Source: Colwellia sp. Arc7-D (lineage in GTDB: Bacteria; Pseudomonadota; Gammaproteobacteria; Enterobacterales; Alteromonadaceae). From it: a DNA stretch of 64,000 nt. The notes under the pieces are model-generated. The model did no database searches and was not told the origin of the DNA. It saw only the letters and a list, made by a program, of their open reading frames with translations. Shown in pieces: positions 17,784 through 26,042 of the stretch. The DNA lies in the NCBI RefSeq assembly GCF_003061515.1, contig NZ_CP028924.1, positions 3,658,001-3,722,000 of the forward strand. Direction: 5' to 3'. Position numbers and translations under genes: made by a program. Every line of letters begins with the position of its first letter. Within the stretch, counting starts at the first letter, position 1.

Positions 17784-18416
17784 TTACCGGGTCATTGAAA
17801 TAATTTCAGGATGGTTAATAAACTCATCAAGTTCATCTTGGGCATTAGGAAATTGAGCTCGGTGTTTTTGTAGAATGGCAATGGCATTATTCATCGCTAA
17901 TTTACTTTGTAGATCAATTTCTGCTTTTTCATCTTTCACCAACGAGTGACTTTGAGACAATGTATTACGAATAACGTCCATATCTATTTTAGTCCCAGGA
18001 CAAGATTTACTGGTTCTATAACGCGATGAAATAATATTTTTTTTCACTAATTCATTTAACTCTCGATGACCAATAACTTTATCCAACGGTATTGAAAACT
18101 CTGTCATCAACTGTTCTATTAAGCCATAAAGGCTTTTATATTGAGCAAGTGTAAAATCAAATTTATCACCGTGACCAATACAGCAGATACCTAAAGAACG
18201 GCTATTTAATCCTAAAGCATGCGCACCCGCTTTATTGGTTAATCGACCTATTTCAATTTCACCGTCGATTTTGAGGTCATGCTGGTCATTTAAAATCACA
18301 AAATGATAGCCAATACCTGACCAATTTCGTGCTTTATGCCATTGGTCAATCATATCTCGGTCACAATTTTTGCCAGTAAAAGCAGCTGTATGGAGCACAA
18401 TATATTCTGGAAACAT
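17784..18416 (-). CDS. N-acetylmuramoyl-L-alanine amidase, Amidase_2 / T7-lysozyme-like
   Basis: The 210-residue protein has the zinc amidase fold of T7 lysozyme and peptidoglycan-recognition proteins: IVLHTAA with zinc ligand His9, NWSGIGYHF with the catalytic tyrosine, NKAGAHALGLN, GHREL with His117, and SCPGTKID with Cys139. The His-His-Cys triad seems complete. It should cut the bond between muramic acid and the stem peptide. No signal peptide is visible, so it may act in the cytoplasm on recycled fragments, or be a domesticated phage lysin; no phage genes are near. The C-terminal 50 residues are a helical extension. Confidence 0.85.
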   Translation of the reverse strand: MFPEYIVLHTAAFTGKNCDRDMIDQWHKARNWSGIGYHFVILNDQHDLKIDGEIEIGRLTNKAGAHALGLNSRSLGICCIGHGDKFDFTLAQYKSLYGLIEQLMTEFSIPLDKVIGHRELNELVKKNIISSRYRTSKSCPGTKIDMDVIRNTLSQSHSLVKDEKAEIDLQSKLAMNNAIAILQKHRAQFPNAQDELDEFINHPEIISMTR

Positions 18417-18706
18417 CGGAGTTATCCTTATTAAAGATGTTACTTGCAGTTATGCTAGAGCAATTATAAAAATGAGGAGAGGTACAGCCAATGAGGAATG
18501 ATGCTTTTAAAGCAGTTAATGAGCTAATTTCCACCTAACTCGCTATAGCACCATTTGGTGTATGACTTCATAGAGAGTAAATAATTTATTAGGTAGCAAT
18601 TAATAACGTGCCTGATGCTGATAAAGCAAACCCAAAGTCGCCACATTTAGTTTTAATTATCACAACAAAGTTTAGCTGCTTTTGAAGACAAAACAATGTC
18701 AGTTAA
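18417..18706. other. Intergenic gap between divergent amidase and histidine kinase genes
   Basis: This AT-rich stretch of 290 bp (about 430 bp if the kinase starts at 18848) should hold two divergent promoters. I could not fix a convincing -35/-10 pair, and no RNA gene or strong repeat is visible. Confidence 0.4.
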
Positions 18707-20182
18707 ATGGCTTACTCAAGTGCTTATAAATTTTTAGTGAAATTTAGTAGCGTGTTAAAAGAAAAGGATCCCCATTTTAAATTTAGTATTGTATTTTCAG
18801 AGCTAAAAACTCTACTATTTAAAATGAGTCTTCGAAAGTGGATAAAAATGACAATAAAATCAACTAACAAACCATTTATAATTTTTGCTGCTTTATATGC
18901 TTTTTTACTTGGCATCTTCATTTTAGCTGGCTTTTTTATTAACAGCAGCAAGTTAATACCACAACCCCATTTTTTTTCGATGCTAAATAACGGTACCGTA
19001 TTTGATTTTTTATTAATTGGCTTTAGCCTATTTTCAGCAGTGTTAGTATGCTTTTTCGCTGTAGTACTTTATTTGCAAAAAAATACCCAAGAAAAATCAT
19101 CTATAAATGCAGAACTGCTAGTCTTAGACGGTTGTGCTGACATTATATGGCACTGGAATATAACCGCTAATACCTTAGGTTTTTCTGGTAGTTTGCTTGA
19201 CCAACTTGGTATTGAGTTTGATAAAAAACATCATACTTTTGATGAGTGGATTAAACAGCTGCACCCTGAAGATAAAGATAACACCCTCAACGCGCTCAAT
19301 AGTCACATAGTAAATAACACACCTTATAATGTTGAGTTTCGCATGAAAGCGAAAGATGAATCTTGGTATTGGTTTCATTCAAAAGGACAAGCACGATTTA
19401 ATAACAGCGGCAAAGCAATACAAATGATTGGTGGTATGAATGATATAACCCACAGCAAAGCAATATATTTTGAGCATGAATACTTAATTAAAGCACTTGA
19501 AAAAAATAATAGTGAATTAGACAACTTAATCTATATTGCCTCACATGATTTAAAAGCGCCTCTGCGGGTAATTGAAAACATTTCACATTGGCTAGAAGAA
19601 GATTTAGGCGAACGTTTAGATAACAGCAGCAAAGAAAACTTGTTACTTTTGCGTAGCCGAATTCATAGAATGGAAAAACTACTAAAAGATCTTCTAGAAT
19701 ATTCTCGCATAGGCCTTAAACCTGAAAAAAGCTACGATGAAATGATCAGTGGCGATGAACTCATTCAAGATATAACCTTATTAGCTTCTATACCTGATGG
19801 TTTTCGCATGATTGTTAACAAGGAGTTTTTACCGCTTAAGGTTAATAAAATGCCATTACAGCTAATTTTATTAAACCTTATAGATAATGCTATCAAACAT
19901 CATAATAAAGAGAATGGCTTAATCGAAATTGATATAAAAGAAAGTAATCTTCAATATACCGTAAGTGTTAAAGACGACGGCCCTGGCATTGCTCCAATAT
20001 ACCATCAACGAATATTTGAAATGCTGCAAACACTTAAACCACGTGACCAAGTTGAAGGCAGTGGCATGGGGCTTTCTATTGTCCGGAGGCATATTGAATT
20101 ACTTGGTGGCACAATAAGAGTTGAATCAGAAGTAGGAAAAGGTAGCACTTTCATATTTAAATGGCCGAAAAAACCAAACTAA
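18707..20182 (+). CDS. Membrane PAS-domain sensor histidine kinase
   Basis: In the 491-codon frame there are two transmembrane helices (about 57-78 and 100-124), a PAS_3-type sensor domain (about 137-250, with WHWNITANTLGFSG and HPEDKDN), the HisKA motif IASHDLKAPLR with His280, and an ATPase domain with LILLNLIDNAIKHH, DDGPGIAP and GSGMGLSIV. It resembles cyanobacterial/phytochrome-like kinases that pair with small response regulators; its likely partner is the REC-GGDEF protein 425 bp downstream. The start is uncertain: ATG at 18848 follows an AAAGTGGA ribosome binding site and would give a shorter tail before the first helix. Confidence 0.87.
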   Translation: MAYSSAYKFLVKFSSVLKEKDPHFKFSIVFSELKTLLFKMSLRKWIKMTIKSTNKPFIIFAALYAFLLGIFILAGFFINSSKLIPQPHFFSMLNNGTVFDFLLIGFSLFSAVLVCFFAVVLYLQKNTQEKSSINAELLVLDGCADIIWHWNITANTLGFSGSLLDQLGIEFDKKHHTFDEWIKQLHPEDKDNTLNALNSHIVNNTPYNVEFRMKAKDESWYWFHSKGQARFNNSGKAIQMIGGMNDITHSKAIYFEHEYLIKALEKNNSELDNLIYIASHDLKAPLRVIENISHWLEEDLGERLDNSSKENLLLLRSRIHRMEKLLKDLLEYSRIGLKPEKSYDEMISGDELIQDITLLASIPDGFRMIVNKEFLPLKVNKMPLQLILLNLIDNAIKHHNKENGLIEIDIKESNLQYTVSVKDDGPGIAPIYHQRIFEMLQTLKPRDQVEGSGMGLSIVRRHIELLGGTIRVESEVGKGSTFIFKWPKKPN

Positions 20183-20607
20183 GCTTGTCATACTCAATAT
20201 AAATAGTGCCTAAAAATAAGGCTCGATATAAATTAGTCCTTTCAATTACTGGTTTAAAATATGTTTACTATATGATGAAAGCAATAATCAGAGTATTAAA
20301 AGCATCATGGTGCCAACCTGATTATTCGCTAAACTATTCATCCCCGATAAGCACACAGTGAAAGCGCATATTAAATCAAAGCTATAATATTAATAGATAG
20401 CTATTAGCCACTACTCATTTATTTAAGTTACTCGTGAAATATTTTAGTCATACAGAGGTCCTAACCACCTGTAACCTATTTATAATGCCCCAAATAGCAT
20501 ACTATAACGCTGATTTAATAAATACTGGCTTTATGGTATTACGTTTTACGCGTAACCTTAGTTAGCCAATTGATAATAATAAAAAAATCAGGAATAATTT
20601 AAAAAAT
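20183..20607. other. 425-bp intergenic gap before the REC-GGDEF gene
   Basis: AT-rich sequence with scattered stop codons in all frames. I see no terminator with a T tract, no RNA gene and no strong repeat. A promoter for the downstream regulator gene is expected here. Confidence 0.4.
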
Positions 20608-21546
20608 ATGACTCAATCAACACTGAGAATATTTCATATTGAAGACGACGATGGCGACGCTATACAAGTTAAACGCGATTGCGCTAAAGAGTTTGAAGAG
20701 CGAAATTTCACTTTAACGCGTGCCCATACAATAGATGATGCGCTGTTAACCATTAAAACATCTTATTTCGACGTGATCTTGTTAGACTTAAACCTAGGCG
20801 ATGATCAAGGTTTAGAAAATCTTCGAGAAATTAAAGAACTGAGTCCCGATTCACCTATCGTTGTGTTAAGTGGTCTTGATGATACTAATACGGCATTGGA
20901 AGCAATTCGTGGTGGTGCTCAAGAATATATTATTAAATCTAACTACAATAGCCGCCAGCTAGGCTTAGCTATACTGTCTTCCATTGAGCGCAAAGCATTT
21001 GAAAGACATTTATATCAATTAGCTAATAAAGATGAATTAACCGGCTTACATAACCGACGTGCATTTAATAATTATTTAAGACCTTGGCTCGTACGTGCCT
21101 CTCGTTGGAAGCGAACCGAAACAGTTATGTTTATGGACGTAAACAACTTTAAACAAGTCAATGACACCTTAGGACATGATGTTGGTGATTTGCTGCTTCA
21201 ACATATTGCAAAAACTCTACGCTCTGGCTTACGTTCATCTGACATGCTAGCCCGTTTTGCAGGTGATGAATTTGTAGTGCACTTAGATGCTAAATCTCAA
21301 GAATCTGCAGAAATCAGTGCCACTATAGCAGAGAAAATAAGTGCTTTATTCGAAAAGCCCGTGTTGATTGGTGGGCATTTAATAAAAACAAGTGTCAGCA
21401 TAGGTATTGCCTTTTACCCTGATCATGGCGAAGATACTTCTGCACTGATTAAAAGTGCTGATACTGCCATGTATCAAGCTAAAAATGATAATCTACCCTA
21501 TGTATTTTATCAGCATAAAGAAGCGCTTAAATTTAGCTCGAATTAA
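20608..21546 (+). CDS. Response regulator with GGDEF diguanylate cyclase output
   Basis: The 312-residue protein has a receiver domain (about 5-125) with acidic pocket IEDDDGDA and phosphoacceptor Asp60 (VILLDLNLGDD), then a GGDEF domain with DELTGLHNRRAF and the active site AGDEF (218-222); AGDEF is an accepted variant of GGDEF. An RxxD inhibitory site (RSSD, 209-212) is present. It should make cyclic di-GMP when phosphorylated, probably by the PAS histidine kinase upstream. The convergent ppiC gene begins 17 bp after its stop. Confidence 0.9.
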   Translation: MTQSTLRIFHIEDDDGDAIQVKRDCAKEFEERNFTLTRAHTIDDALLTIKTSYFDVILLDLNLGDDQGLENLREIKELSPDSPIVVLSGLDDTNTALEAIRGGAQEYIIKSNYNSRQLGLAILSSIERKAFERHLYQLANKDELTGLHNRRAFNNYLRPWLVRASRWKRTETVMFMDVNNFKQVNDTLGHDVGDLLLQHIAKTLRSGLRSSDMLARFAGDEFVVHLDAKSQESAEISATIAEKISALFEKPVLIGGHLIKTSVSIGIAFYPDHGEDTSALIKSADTAMYQAKNDNLPYVFYQHKEALKFSSN

Positions 21547-21563
21547 TAAACACGCGTTGTACA

Positions 21564-21842
21564 TTAGGTTCGATAAAGCACTTTAATGACATGCCAACCA
21601 AATTTAGTTTTAACGAGGTGTGGTTCTAATATGGCTCCTTTAAATGCTATTTTATCAAACTGAGGTACCATTTGACCTCGTTTAAACTCACCTAAATCAC
21701 CGCCCTTTTTGCCAGACGGACATGTCGAATACTTTTTAGCCAAGGTTTGAAACTTCGCTCCTTTACCCAACTGCTTAATAATATCTTCTGCAATTTCTTT
21801 GTGCTTAACCAATATGTGAAGTGCGTGCGCAGTAGCTGCCAT
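21564..21842 (-). CDS. ppiC: Parvulin-type peptidyl-prolyl isomerase PpiC
   Basis: The 92-residue protein is a single parvulin domain, the size of E. coli PpiC. It has the family segments [45 protein letters not shown] and the C-terminal FGWHVIKVL with the conserved histidine. No signal peptide is present, so it acts in the cytoplasm. Confidence 0.92.
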   Translation of the reverse strand: MAATAHALHILVKHKEIAEDIIKQLGKGAKFQTLAKKYSTCPSGKKGGDLGEFKRGQMVPQFDKIAFKGAILEPHLVKTKFGWHVIKVLYRT

Positions 21843-21930
21843 GTATAAGCCTTTTTAATATCATTTGATAAACACGCGTATTATAGCGGATCATGAGTTA
21901 ACTATTTTAATATAATCTTTCAGACATAAC

Positions 21931-21960
21931 AAAGCCCCAACGCTTTCGAATCAGGGCTTT
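21931..21960. terminator. Hairpin between ppiC and a degraded reading frame
   Basis: AAAGCCC (21931-21937) pairs with GGGCTTT (21954-21960) around a 16-base loop. Four T residues follow on the plus strand, and the minus-strand tail is GTTATG. It may end transcripts in either direction, but weakly. Confidence 0.4.
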
Positions 21961-22022
21961 TGAATCATTTATAAACTAAACGTTAACAACTACATCAAAT
22001 GACAATAGTAAAGTCTACTCAG

Positions 22023-22151
22023 TTAAATAAACTTTGGTGCTTTAGGGTGATCATTTCTGCGTGTAATATACAAAATACAATCGCCTTGTCCTTTTTGCTT
22101 AAACTTACGTACTGCCCCTATTGGTGTAGTAAAAGTATCACCTTTTGCTAT
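22023..22151 (-). pseudogene. Possible gene remnant downstream of tRNA-Leu
   Basis: A 42-codon open stretch on the minus strand, ending with TAA at 22023-22025, encodes a protein-like sequence with composition of a real gene (AKGDTFTTPIGAVRKFKQKG, then GDCILYITRRNDHPKAPKFI). It has no start codon: a TAG (22152-22154) interrupts the frame just upstream, and further upstream only short codons remain before the tRNA terminator. It looks like the end of a once longer gene, or a short gene with an unusual start. I do not recognise the family. Confidence 0.3.
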
Positions 22152-22182
22152 CTAGATGAGAAGTTCATCGAATTTCAGACAC

Positions 22183-22207
22183 AAAAAAACCGACTTTAAA
22201 AGTCGGC
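22183..22207 (-). terminator. Rho-independent terminator of tRNA-Leu
   Basis: On the minus strand a stem of CCGACTTT/AAAGTCGG (22190-22206) is followed by seven T residues (22183-22189). It lies 38 bp downstream of the tRNA 3' end. Confidence 0.9.
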
Positions 22208-22244
22208 TTGTTTGTTATAGCCCTTTAAAAAAAGGAGAAAAGAA

Positions 22245-22329
22245 TGGTACCAGCGGTCGGACTCGAACCGACACGTCTTTCGACAGGGGATTTTGAATCC
22301 CCCATGTATACCAATTTCATCACGCTGGC
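22245..22329 (-). tRNA. tRNA-Leu (anticodon CAA)
   Basis: The 85-base gene has acceptor stem GCCAGCG paired with CGCTGGT, an anticodon loop TTCAAAA within GGGGA/TCCCC (anticodon CAA, reads UUG), a long variable arm as in class II tRNAs, the T loop GGTTCGAGTCC and an encoded CCA end. It has its own promoter (22390-22417) and terminator. Confidence 0.95.
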
Positions 22330-22389
22330 ATTCTTTTTCTATAACTTTCTTTAGCATGTCTACATCGTAAACATCCTGAAGAGGCAGGC

Positions 22390-22417
22390 ATTATACGAAA
22401 AATAACTCCTTTGGCAA
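22390..22417 (-). promoter_or_regulatory. Sigma-70 promoter of tRNA-Leu
   Basis: On the minus strand TTGCCA (22412-22417) and TATAAT (22390-22395) are separated by 16 bp, close to consensus, with a GC-rich discriminator after the -10. The leader to the mature tRNA 5' end would be about 55 bases. Confidence 0.75.
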
Positions 22418-22472
22418 TAGTTTTTCTTTTATTATCGCCTGAGTGCTGTTTATTTGTTCATGATGCAATAAT

Positions 22473-22871
22473 CTAAGTAGAGGCCAGTTGTTTATCCAGC
22501 CAAACTCTTGCGTCAAATGCATTATCAAAAAAGGCATGATTAAAACCAGCCGCACGATATATTTTAGAAAATAAGTTTTCTGTTAATAGCGATGTTGTGC
22601 AATAACCTAGGTTTAAAGCTACGGCTTTTGTATTACTCTTACGAATGAAATTCAGATGATACTCTAAGCCCTCTTCTACAGTTATAGCCTCGCCTTTAAG
22701 TGTTAATAATACACCATAATTACGCTGGTCAACTTGTTTGACTGCCCATATCAACTGCTTGTGTAAATAAGCTAGGTACTGAATATTCCAAGGGCCTTGT
22801 GCTTCAATCAAGATAAGGTTGTCCTCGATTGTTAACTCCAGTGAGCTATTGTTTTCATATAAAGTCATCAT
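22473..22871 (-). CDS. Small STAS-like protein of unknown function
   Basis: The preferred start is ATG at 22869-22871, with ribosome binding site AAGGTG 8 bp before; a GTG 24 bp earlier also keeps the frame. The product has 132 residues. It has alternating strands and helices (LELTIEDNLILIEAQGPWN, YGVLLTLKGEAITVEEGLEYH) and ends with a helix FDARVWLDKQL. This layout resembles STAS / SpoIIAA-like domains that are common as small single-domain proteins in marine gammaproteobacteria. No catalytic motif is visible. Function unknown. Confidence 0.65.
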   Translation of the reverse strand: MMTLYENNSSLELTIEDNLILIEAQGPWNIQYLAYLHKQLIWAVKQVDQRNYGVLLTLKGEAITVEEGLEYHLNFIRKSNTKAVALNLGYCTTSLLTENLFSKIYRAAGFNHAFFDNAFDARVWLDKQLAST

Positions 22872-23004
22872 TAAGCACCTTGTTTTTGCTCGCACTTAAT
22901 AACTCATATCCGCTAGCTAAAATTGGATGAAAATTAAATATTATGCTCACTTACTTATACTTTTATATGCCTTTTGTTAGACTAGCGCAAATTTTTCTAT
23001 TGAT

Positions 23005-23511
23005 ATGGCTATGTCATTAACTTCTAGTTCACATTTTCCTCGGGCAGGTTTTCGTCGCCGTTTAGCTTCATGGCTTTATGACGCATTAATCGCGGTTGCT
23101 GTTTATATGACAGCTGGCGCAGCTTCATTTTTAATTATTTCACTTATGGTTCATTTTGGTGTTTTTGACTTGCAAGGTTATCAGCACTTAAGCGACACTA
23201 TAAGAAACACTCCGTGGTTACTCTGGCCAAATGAGCTTTGGAAACTGGGCTGGGTTTCATTATTTTTCATATGGTTTTGGTCTAAAAGCGGGCAAACTCT
23301 AGGAATGAAAGCTTGGCGATTAAAAGTTCAAAACCAAGATGGTAGTTTAATAACCAAGACAACGGCATTAAAACGTTTATTCCCAACATTATTTGGCTTG
23401 GGTAATTTTACTGTTTTAGTTGATAGAAAGCATAAATTGAGCCTTCAAGATAGACTTACGAATACTGAAGTGGTGTTGTTAACCCTTGAAGCTAATCGTG
23501 GCAGGCTTTAA
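23005..23511 (+). CDS. RDD-family integral membrane protein
   Basis: The 168-residue protein carries the RDD pattern: an early arginine cluster and aspartate in FRRRLASWLYDALIA, a first membrane helix (about 28-52), a second (about 82-100) and a C-terminal conserved part with GQTLGMKAWRLKVQ and LSLQDRLTNTEVV. Proteins of this family are often of unknown role; some act in transport or ion homeostasis. The gene is convergent with lptG, next to lptFG as in many gammaproteobacteria. Confidence 0.85.
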   Translation: MAMSLTSSSHFPRAGFRRRLASWLYDALIAVAVYMTAGAASFLIISLMVHFGVFDLQGYQHLSDTIRNTPWLLWPNELWKLGWVSLFFIWFWSKSGQTLGMKAWRLKVQNQDGSLITKTTALKRLFPTLFGLGNFTVLVDRKHKLSLQDRLTNTEVVLLTLEANRGRL

Positions 23512-23535
23512 TAATTTGTCATTAAGAGGTTGTTT

Positions 23536-23574
23536 AACATCAAGAGGAATAGGCACAATATTCATCTTGATGTT
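23536..23574. repeat. 10-bp stem between the convergent RDD and lptG genes
   Basis: AACATCAAGA (23536-23545) and TCTTGATGTT (23565-23574) are exact complements with a 19-base loop. There is no T tract. It may serve as transcript end for one or both genes. Confidence 0.5.
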
Positions 23575-23598
23575 TGAGTATATAGTTATCTAACTTTG

Positions 23599-24666
23599 CT
23601 AACTTGCCCGCCTATTCATTAAATAAAGAGCAACACTGACAAAAATAATGCTGGGCATAAAAGCACCAAAAATAGCGGGCAGCTGATACACTAAACTCAG
23701 CGAGCCAAGCACTTCATTAACAATAAAGAATAAAATTCCTGTTGCCACACCCATCATAATTCTTGCTCCCATCGAGACCGAACGTAATGGACCAAAGATA
23801 AATGATAACGCCACCAACAACATCACAGCTAAGGTGATAGGTTGTGCTATTTTACGCCAAAATGCGAGCAAATACCGACTCTTATCTTGTTTGTTGGCAT
23901 CAAGATAGTCTAAATAATCACTTAACCCTCTCAGTGATAAAGATTCTGGTTTTACCGTTACCACGCCTAATTTGTCTGGTGTTAAGGTTGAACTCCAAGA
24001 CATTACGTCTTGGCTTTCTTTAGTAATTTCTTTTGCGCTGATTTTAGTTTCAATCACATCGCGTAATTGCCAGGCATTTTTTTGATAAACAGCACTACTC
24101 GCCGATACCCAACTTGACAGCTTAAGTTGTTCATTAAATCGGTAGATTTGAACATCTTTTAAAGAACCTTGATCTTGTACTTCACCAATATGGACAAAAT
24201 AGTCGCCATCTTTGGCCCAAGTTCCAGCTGTTGATGAGATCAAACTACCGCCTGAAATTGCCTGAGCACGCACTTGACGTGCAGCGGCTTCACCTTGAGG
24301 TGCTAGCCATTCGCCAACCGCCATGCTAACTACAATTAACAACAAGGCTGATTTCATTACTGATTTAATAATATCAAGACGAGATAGTCCTGCCGCCTGC
24401 ATAACAATCAATTCGCTGCTACTTGCCATCATGCCCATGCCGATTAAACCGCCAATTAAAGCTGACATAGGGAAAAATAACGACACATCTTGCGGAACAG
24501 CATAAAGAACGTAAAGCGCAGCATGAGCTAAATCGTAATTGCCTTTGCCCACTGACTTCATTTGTTCAACAAATTTAATGATGCCACTTAAACTGACAAA
24601 TACAGCTAAAGTGAGAAAGGTAGTTGAGGCAATAATACGACCTATGTACATATCTAAAATACGCAT
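23599..24666 (-). CDS. lptG: LPS export permease LptG
   Basis: LptG is one of two membrane subunits of the LptB2FG transporter that extracts lipopolysaccharide from the inner membrane. The 355-residue protein has the YjgP/YjgQ architecture: three N-terminal helices, a periplasmic beta-jellyroll region (about 130-260) and three C-terminal helices. Family parts include MRILDMYIGRIIAST and the GLIGMGMMASSSELIVMQAAGLS loop that contacts LptB. Its ATG overlaps the lptF stop (TAATG). Confidence 0.93.
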   Translation of the reverse strand: MRILDMYIGRIIASTTFLTLAVFVSLSGIIKFVEQMKSVGKGNYDLAHAALYVLYAVPQDVSLFFPMSALIGGLIGMGMMASSSELIVMQAAGLSRLDIIKSVMKSALLLIVVSMAVGEWLAPQGEAAARQVRAQAISGGSLISSTAGTWAKDGDYFVHIGEVQDQGSLKDVQIYRFNEQLKLSSWVSASSAVYQKNAWQLRDVIETKISAKEITKESQDVMSWSSTLTPDKLGVVTVKPESLSLRGLSDYLDYLDANKQDKSRYLLAFWRKIAQPITLAVMLLVALSFIFGPLRSVSMGARIMMGVATGILFFIVNEVLGSLSLVYQLPAIFGAFMPSIIFVSVALYLMNRRAS

Positions 24667-25790
24667 TAAGAAGCCCCTTTATTGTTGACTAGTTTTGCTT
24701 TAAATTTACGTCCGCTCGCGCGACCTTTAACCAATAGACTAAAACCTAATATCAGCACCACAAAATGCACGGGCCATAACCCTATATATTGCGCAACAGA
24801 GCCTTTTTCTATGCCTGAGCGAACTGCCGTTAACAATAAGAAATAACTTAAAAAAAGTAAGAGCGCAGGTAGCATTTTACCAAATTTACCTTGGCGTGGA
24901 TTAACTACGCTTAACGGTACCGCGACCAAAGTCATGATAATACAGGCCAATGGAAAGGCAATTCGCCACTGGCTTTCAGCGCTCGCTTCAGGCGTAGTTT
25001 CTTGGTATAGATCATCAGTAGGTATTGCACTTAATTTACGGCGTTTATGCTCAACTTTCTGATCTTGAATTTGAATATAGTATTTATCAAAAGTAACTTG
25101 TCGAAACTCTTTATTTTTAATATCGTTTTGATATCGCGTACCTGCAGAGAGTATCAAGCGTTGTAAGCCTGTTTCTTCTTCAACGACTTGTCCTGTAGCC
25201 GCATAAACGAGGCTTGAGTCAATAACACTTGAGTTTGGCGTATCTTCATCAGGAAGTTGAGCAACAAATACTTTTTCAAAAGTATTGTCATCTCTATTTT
25301 TATCATGGATAAAGACCACCGCTTTTTTATTACCTGTAGCTTGAAATCGCCCAGCAATAAGCGAGCTTAATCCTGAGTCAGCTGCAATTTGATCTTTAAC
25401 TTGATATTCATACTCAGCAGCCATGGGTGACAAGTACAGCGTAAATATGCCCGTAACTATGGCCGTTACAAAACCCAATATTAGCGTCACACGCACCACA
25501 TACCATTCACTGACACCACAAGCATGCAGCACTGTCATTTCGTTATCAGCGTAAATCCGACCATAAGCCAATAAAACGCCGAGAAAAAAGCTCAGCGGTA
25601 AAATCATGCCAGCCAAATCGGGGATTTTCAGACCAATAAAGGTCATCACTAAATGACCTGGAATACCTCCTTCCGAGGCGTCATCAAGTACGCGCACAAA
25701 TTTATTGCTGATAAATATTGTCATGATGACAAGAAATACAGCAAGCTGAGTTTTGGCAACTTCTTTGAGTAAATAACGAAATATAATCAC
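24666..25790 (-). CDS. lptF: LPS export permease LptF
   Basis: The partner of LptG, 374 residues, with the same six-helix plus periplasmic jellyroll layout. Typical segments are MIIFRYLLKEVAKTQL at the start, YGRIYADNEMTVLHACGVS (the coupling loop to LptB) and PLSVVNPRQGKFGKMLPALL near the fifth helix. It is transcribed divergently from pepA across a 252-bp gap that contains TATAAT (25920-25925) but no clear -35 element. Confidence 0.93.
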   Translation of the reverse strand: MIIFRYLLKEVAKTQLAVFLVIMTIFISNKFVRVLDDASEGGIPGHLVMTFIGLKIPDLAGMILPLSFFLGVLLAYGRIYADNEMTVLHACGVSEWYVVRVTLILGFVTAIVTGIFTLYLSPMAAEYEYQVKDQIAADSGLSSLIAGRFQATGNKKAVVFIHDKNRDDNTFEKVFVAQLPDEDTPNSSVIDSSLVYAATGQVVEEETGLQRLILSAGTRYQNDIKNKEFRQVTFDKYYIQIQDQKVEHKRRKLSAIPTDDLYQETTPEASAESQWRIAFPLACIIMTLVAVPLSVVNPRQGKFGKMLPALLLFLSYFLLLTAVRSGIEKGSVAQYIGLWPVHFVVLILGFSLLVKGRASGRKFKAKLVNNKGAS

Positions 25791-26042
25791 AAAGTGATCC
25801 TATAAAAACTTTCTATAAAACATAGTTTTTTTCTGACATACAGCCATTTTTTGCGTAAACTTGTTATTTTTAGCATTAAGTTAAATATAAGCTTATCAGG
25901 TAATGCTGTGCAATCCGGCTATAATTATAGCCTTTAGCAGAATACAATTAAAAGCAAGCTTAGCGATTATTTACTGTTTTTAGCAAGCTTATTAGTATAT
26001 TTTCTATAATTTATACGCATTTGAGTCAAATTAGGAGACATC

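Noticed and set aside
17784..18416. Prophage because of the T7-lysozyme-like amidase
   Set aside because: No phage structural or replication gene is adjacent, and codon use is like the rest.
18491..18538. 15-codon frame MRNDAFKAVNELIST with AGGAGAGG-type site upstream
   Set aside because: Too short for support, not next to a gene it could control, and the region between divergent genes has many such chance frames.
22183..22472. tRNA-Leu as an attachment site of an integrated element
   Set aside because: No integrase gene and no repeated copy of the tRNA 3' end were seen within the window; the gene remnant alone is not enough.
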